From assembly GCA_023380955.1 (NCBI GenBank), contig JAMCTB010000138.1:1-7134 (forward strand): 7,134 nucleotides of DNA, read 5' to 3'. This DNA is from Chloroflexota bacterium (GTDB taxonomy: Bacteria; Chloroflexota; UBA6077). Positions 6,000-7,134 of the stretch are shown one piece after another; the stretch's first letter is position 1, and each line of letters begins with the position of its first letter. The position numbers and the translations under genes were made by a program. Under the pieces are notes generated by a model. That model saw only the letters and a list, made by a program, of their open reading frames with translations, did no database searches and was not told the DNA's origin.

Positions 6000-6006
6000 G
6001 GGCCAA

Positions 6007-6104
6007 CGCCTCTCCCTCTGGGAGAGGCCGCCCGAAGGGCGGGTGAGGGCTGAGGCGTCATCAACCAAACAGCCCTCACCCTGACCCTCTCCCAGGGGGA
6101 GAGG
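6007..6104 (-). repeat. 98-bp four-hairpin intergenic repeat, copy B (inverted)
   Basis: This is copy A in the opposite orientation, with 4 mismatches in 98 positions: one in the loop of the first hairpin and three in the central loop, so all stems are preserved. It starts 7 nt after the GH1 stop and ends 8 nt before the stop of the converging acyltransferase gene, filling the gap. Because the element is close to symmetrical, it presents strong hairpins to transcripts from either side. No T runs follow the stems. Confidence 0.87.
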
Positions 6105-6112
6105 AGAGACGC

Positions 6113-7134
6113 CTATGCCGCTCTGCCCTCCGCCTCCGTGACTCGCCTCACCCTTTCCTCCGATCCCTGCAGCCCCCTCACCGCCTCCTCGATCTGCCGG
6201 CTGATCTCCGAATAGGACGCCGTCGGGGGGAAGGAGAGGGGCCAGCCGAAGCGTACCGTGACCCTCCCGGGGCGGGGCAACAGCTTTCCCGCGGGCAGCA
6301 CCTGGAAGAGCCCCTCCACCCTCACCGGCACCACCGGCACCTTCAGCCAGGAGACCATCACCCCCACGCCCTCCTTGAAGGCACCCATCTCACCGGTGTG
6401 GGTTCTGGCCCCTTCGGGGAAGATCAGGGCGTTCCATCCCCGATCCATGAGGCTGCCGGTGTAGCGGATGCTCGGCCGGAACACCCTGGTCTGGGGCAGG
6501 GGAAAGATGCCGAAGAGGGTCGCCGCCAGGTAGTACTCCAGCCGCCGGAAGATCCTCTCCCAGCGGGGCCTCTCCGGCGCCTCGAAGTACTCCGCCCAGG
6601 CGGCGGTGGTGGTGCGCTCCCTCTCCTTCTCCGGTAGAGCCATCAGGATCGCCGGAGCATCCAACATACTGGTGTGGTTGGCGGCCAGCAGGTGGGGTCC
6701 CCGTAACCCCTGTACGTTCTCGTACCCCTCGACCTCCAGCCGGCAGAAGAGGCCCAGGGTGGGGAAGAGCAGCGTCCGCTGGAGGGTGCCGCGCACCGCC
6801 TGAACCGGTGAGGAGAGCGCCCAGTAGGGGAAGGCGCCCCGCCTTGCCTCGACACGTCCCCTCTCTACCATGCCCTCCAGTTCGGCTACCGTCGTCTCGG
6901 CGGTCACCTCGTCCTCGGGGAGGTCCACGCCCAACTCCTGCTCGACCTGGGAGACCAGTTCCAGCATCTCGATGGACCCCATCTCCAGATCGATGCCCAG
7001 CTGCGCCGTCCCCACCACCTTGGAGGTCGGGGCCTGGGCTACCCGCGCCACCAGGCTCGATAGGGGAGATGCTTCGCCCGGGCCGGCCGTCACTTCCCCT
7101 TTCCGCTTGGCCGAGGCCGCCGCTTGCTTGCCCT
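6113..7134 (-). CDS. Acyl carrier domain fused to PlsC-type acyltransferase (5' partial)
   Basis: The frame is open from the right window edge to TAG at 6113-6115. Numbering from a possible GTG at 7091-7093, residues about 10-75 form an acyl carrier-like domain (LGIDLEMGSIEMLELV, then QELGVDLPEDEV), with Ser40 as the candidate phosphopantetheine site. The usual D-S-L is G-S-I here. A PlsC domain follows: H-x4-D at His140-Asp145 (NHTSMLDA), FPEGAR (225-230) with Glu227, and the strand VPVVPVRVEG, all marks of lysophospholipid/1-acylglycerol-phosphate acyltransferases. It is probably a membrane-associated enzyme that transfers a carrier- or CoA-bound acyl chain to a lipid acceptor. The residues upstream of the GTG, KQAAASAKRKGE, look like a linker, so I infer the C-terminal part of a longer protein, possibly with an AMP-binding ligase domain before it. 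The GTG has AGGGG nearby but with short spacing. Confidence 0.85.
   Translation of the reverse strand, partial: GKQAAASAKRKGEVTAGPGEASPLSSLVARVAQAPTSKVVGTAQLGIDLEMGSIEMLELVSQVEQELGVDLPEDEVTAETTVAELEGMVERGRVEARRGAFPYWALSSPVQAVRGTLQRTLLFPTLGLFCRLEVEGYENVQGLRGPHLLAANHTSMLDAPAILMALPEKERERTTTAAWAEYFEAPERPRWERIFRRLEYYLAATLFGIFPLPQTRVFRPSIRYTGSLMDRGWNALIFPEGARTHTGEMGAFKEGVGVMVSWLKVPVVPVRVEGLFQVLPAGKLLPRPGRVTVRFGWPLSFPPTASYSEISRQIEEAVRGLQGSEERVRRVTEAEGRAA

Overview
The window is GC-rich bacterial DNA, roughly two-thirds G+C by eye. It has short intergenic gaps, several GTG starts and several families of GC-rich palindromic intergenic repeats. The gene set and the repeat types (one resembling palindromes I recall from Chloroflexota and cyanobacteria) fit an environmental, possibly thermophilic, Chloroflexota-like bacterium. 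This is a judgement from style and protein flavour; no rRNA or other marker gene is present.

Layout from left to right: (1) the last 28 codons of an unidentified + strand gene (1-87). (2) A + strand clan GH-A glycoside hydrolase (244-1521) of the GH5 / endo-mannosidase-like (COG3934) type. (3) A - strand cluster of three genes in the order two-cluster 4Fe-4S ferredoxin, HD-domain phosphohydrolase, DUF402 protein (3134 down to 1652); the last two genes overlap by 16 nt. (4) A 467-bp gene-free stretch (3135-3601) holding a 28-bp perfect palindrome and a 74-bp element with inverted ends. (5) A - strand flavin-reductase-like FMN-binding protein (3602-4114). (6) A divergent gap, then a possible 44-codon small ORF (4320-4454). 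(7) A + strand GH1 beta-glycosidase (4572-5999; catalytic Glu162 and Glu364). (8) A - strand ACP-PlsC acyltransferase (6113 to the window edge) whose frame stays open past the edge, probably the C-terminal part of a longer enzyme.

Two glycosidases with intact catalytic residues and no evident signal peptide suggest intracellular breakdown of imported oligosaccharides. They are not in one operon. The ferredoxin/HD/DUF402 cluster combines a redox carrier with two putative nucleotide or phosphate-ester hydrolases and has no function I can assign with confidence.

The most notable non-coding signal is a 98-bp, four-hairpin repeat present twice in opposite orientation (1543-1640 and 6007-6104), with 4 mismatches between copies. 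Each copy almost exactly fills the gap between a convergent gene pair, as a two-way transcription terminator would. The pair also brackets a 4.4-kb segment that could in principle invert. I see no CRISPR array, tRNA, rRNA, transposase or phage gene, and no clear novel defence or mobile system.
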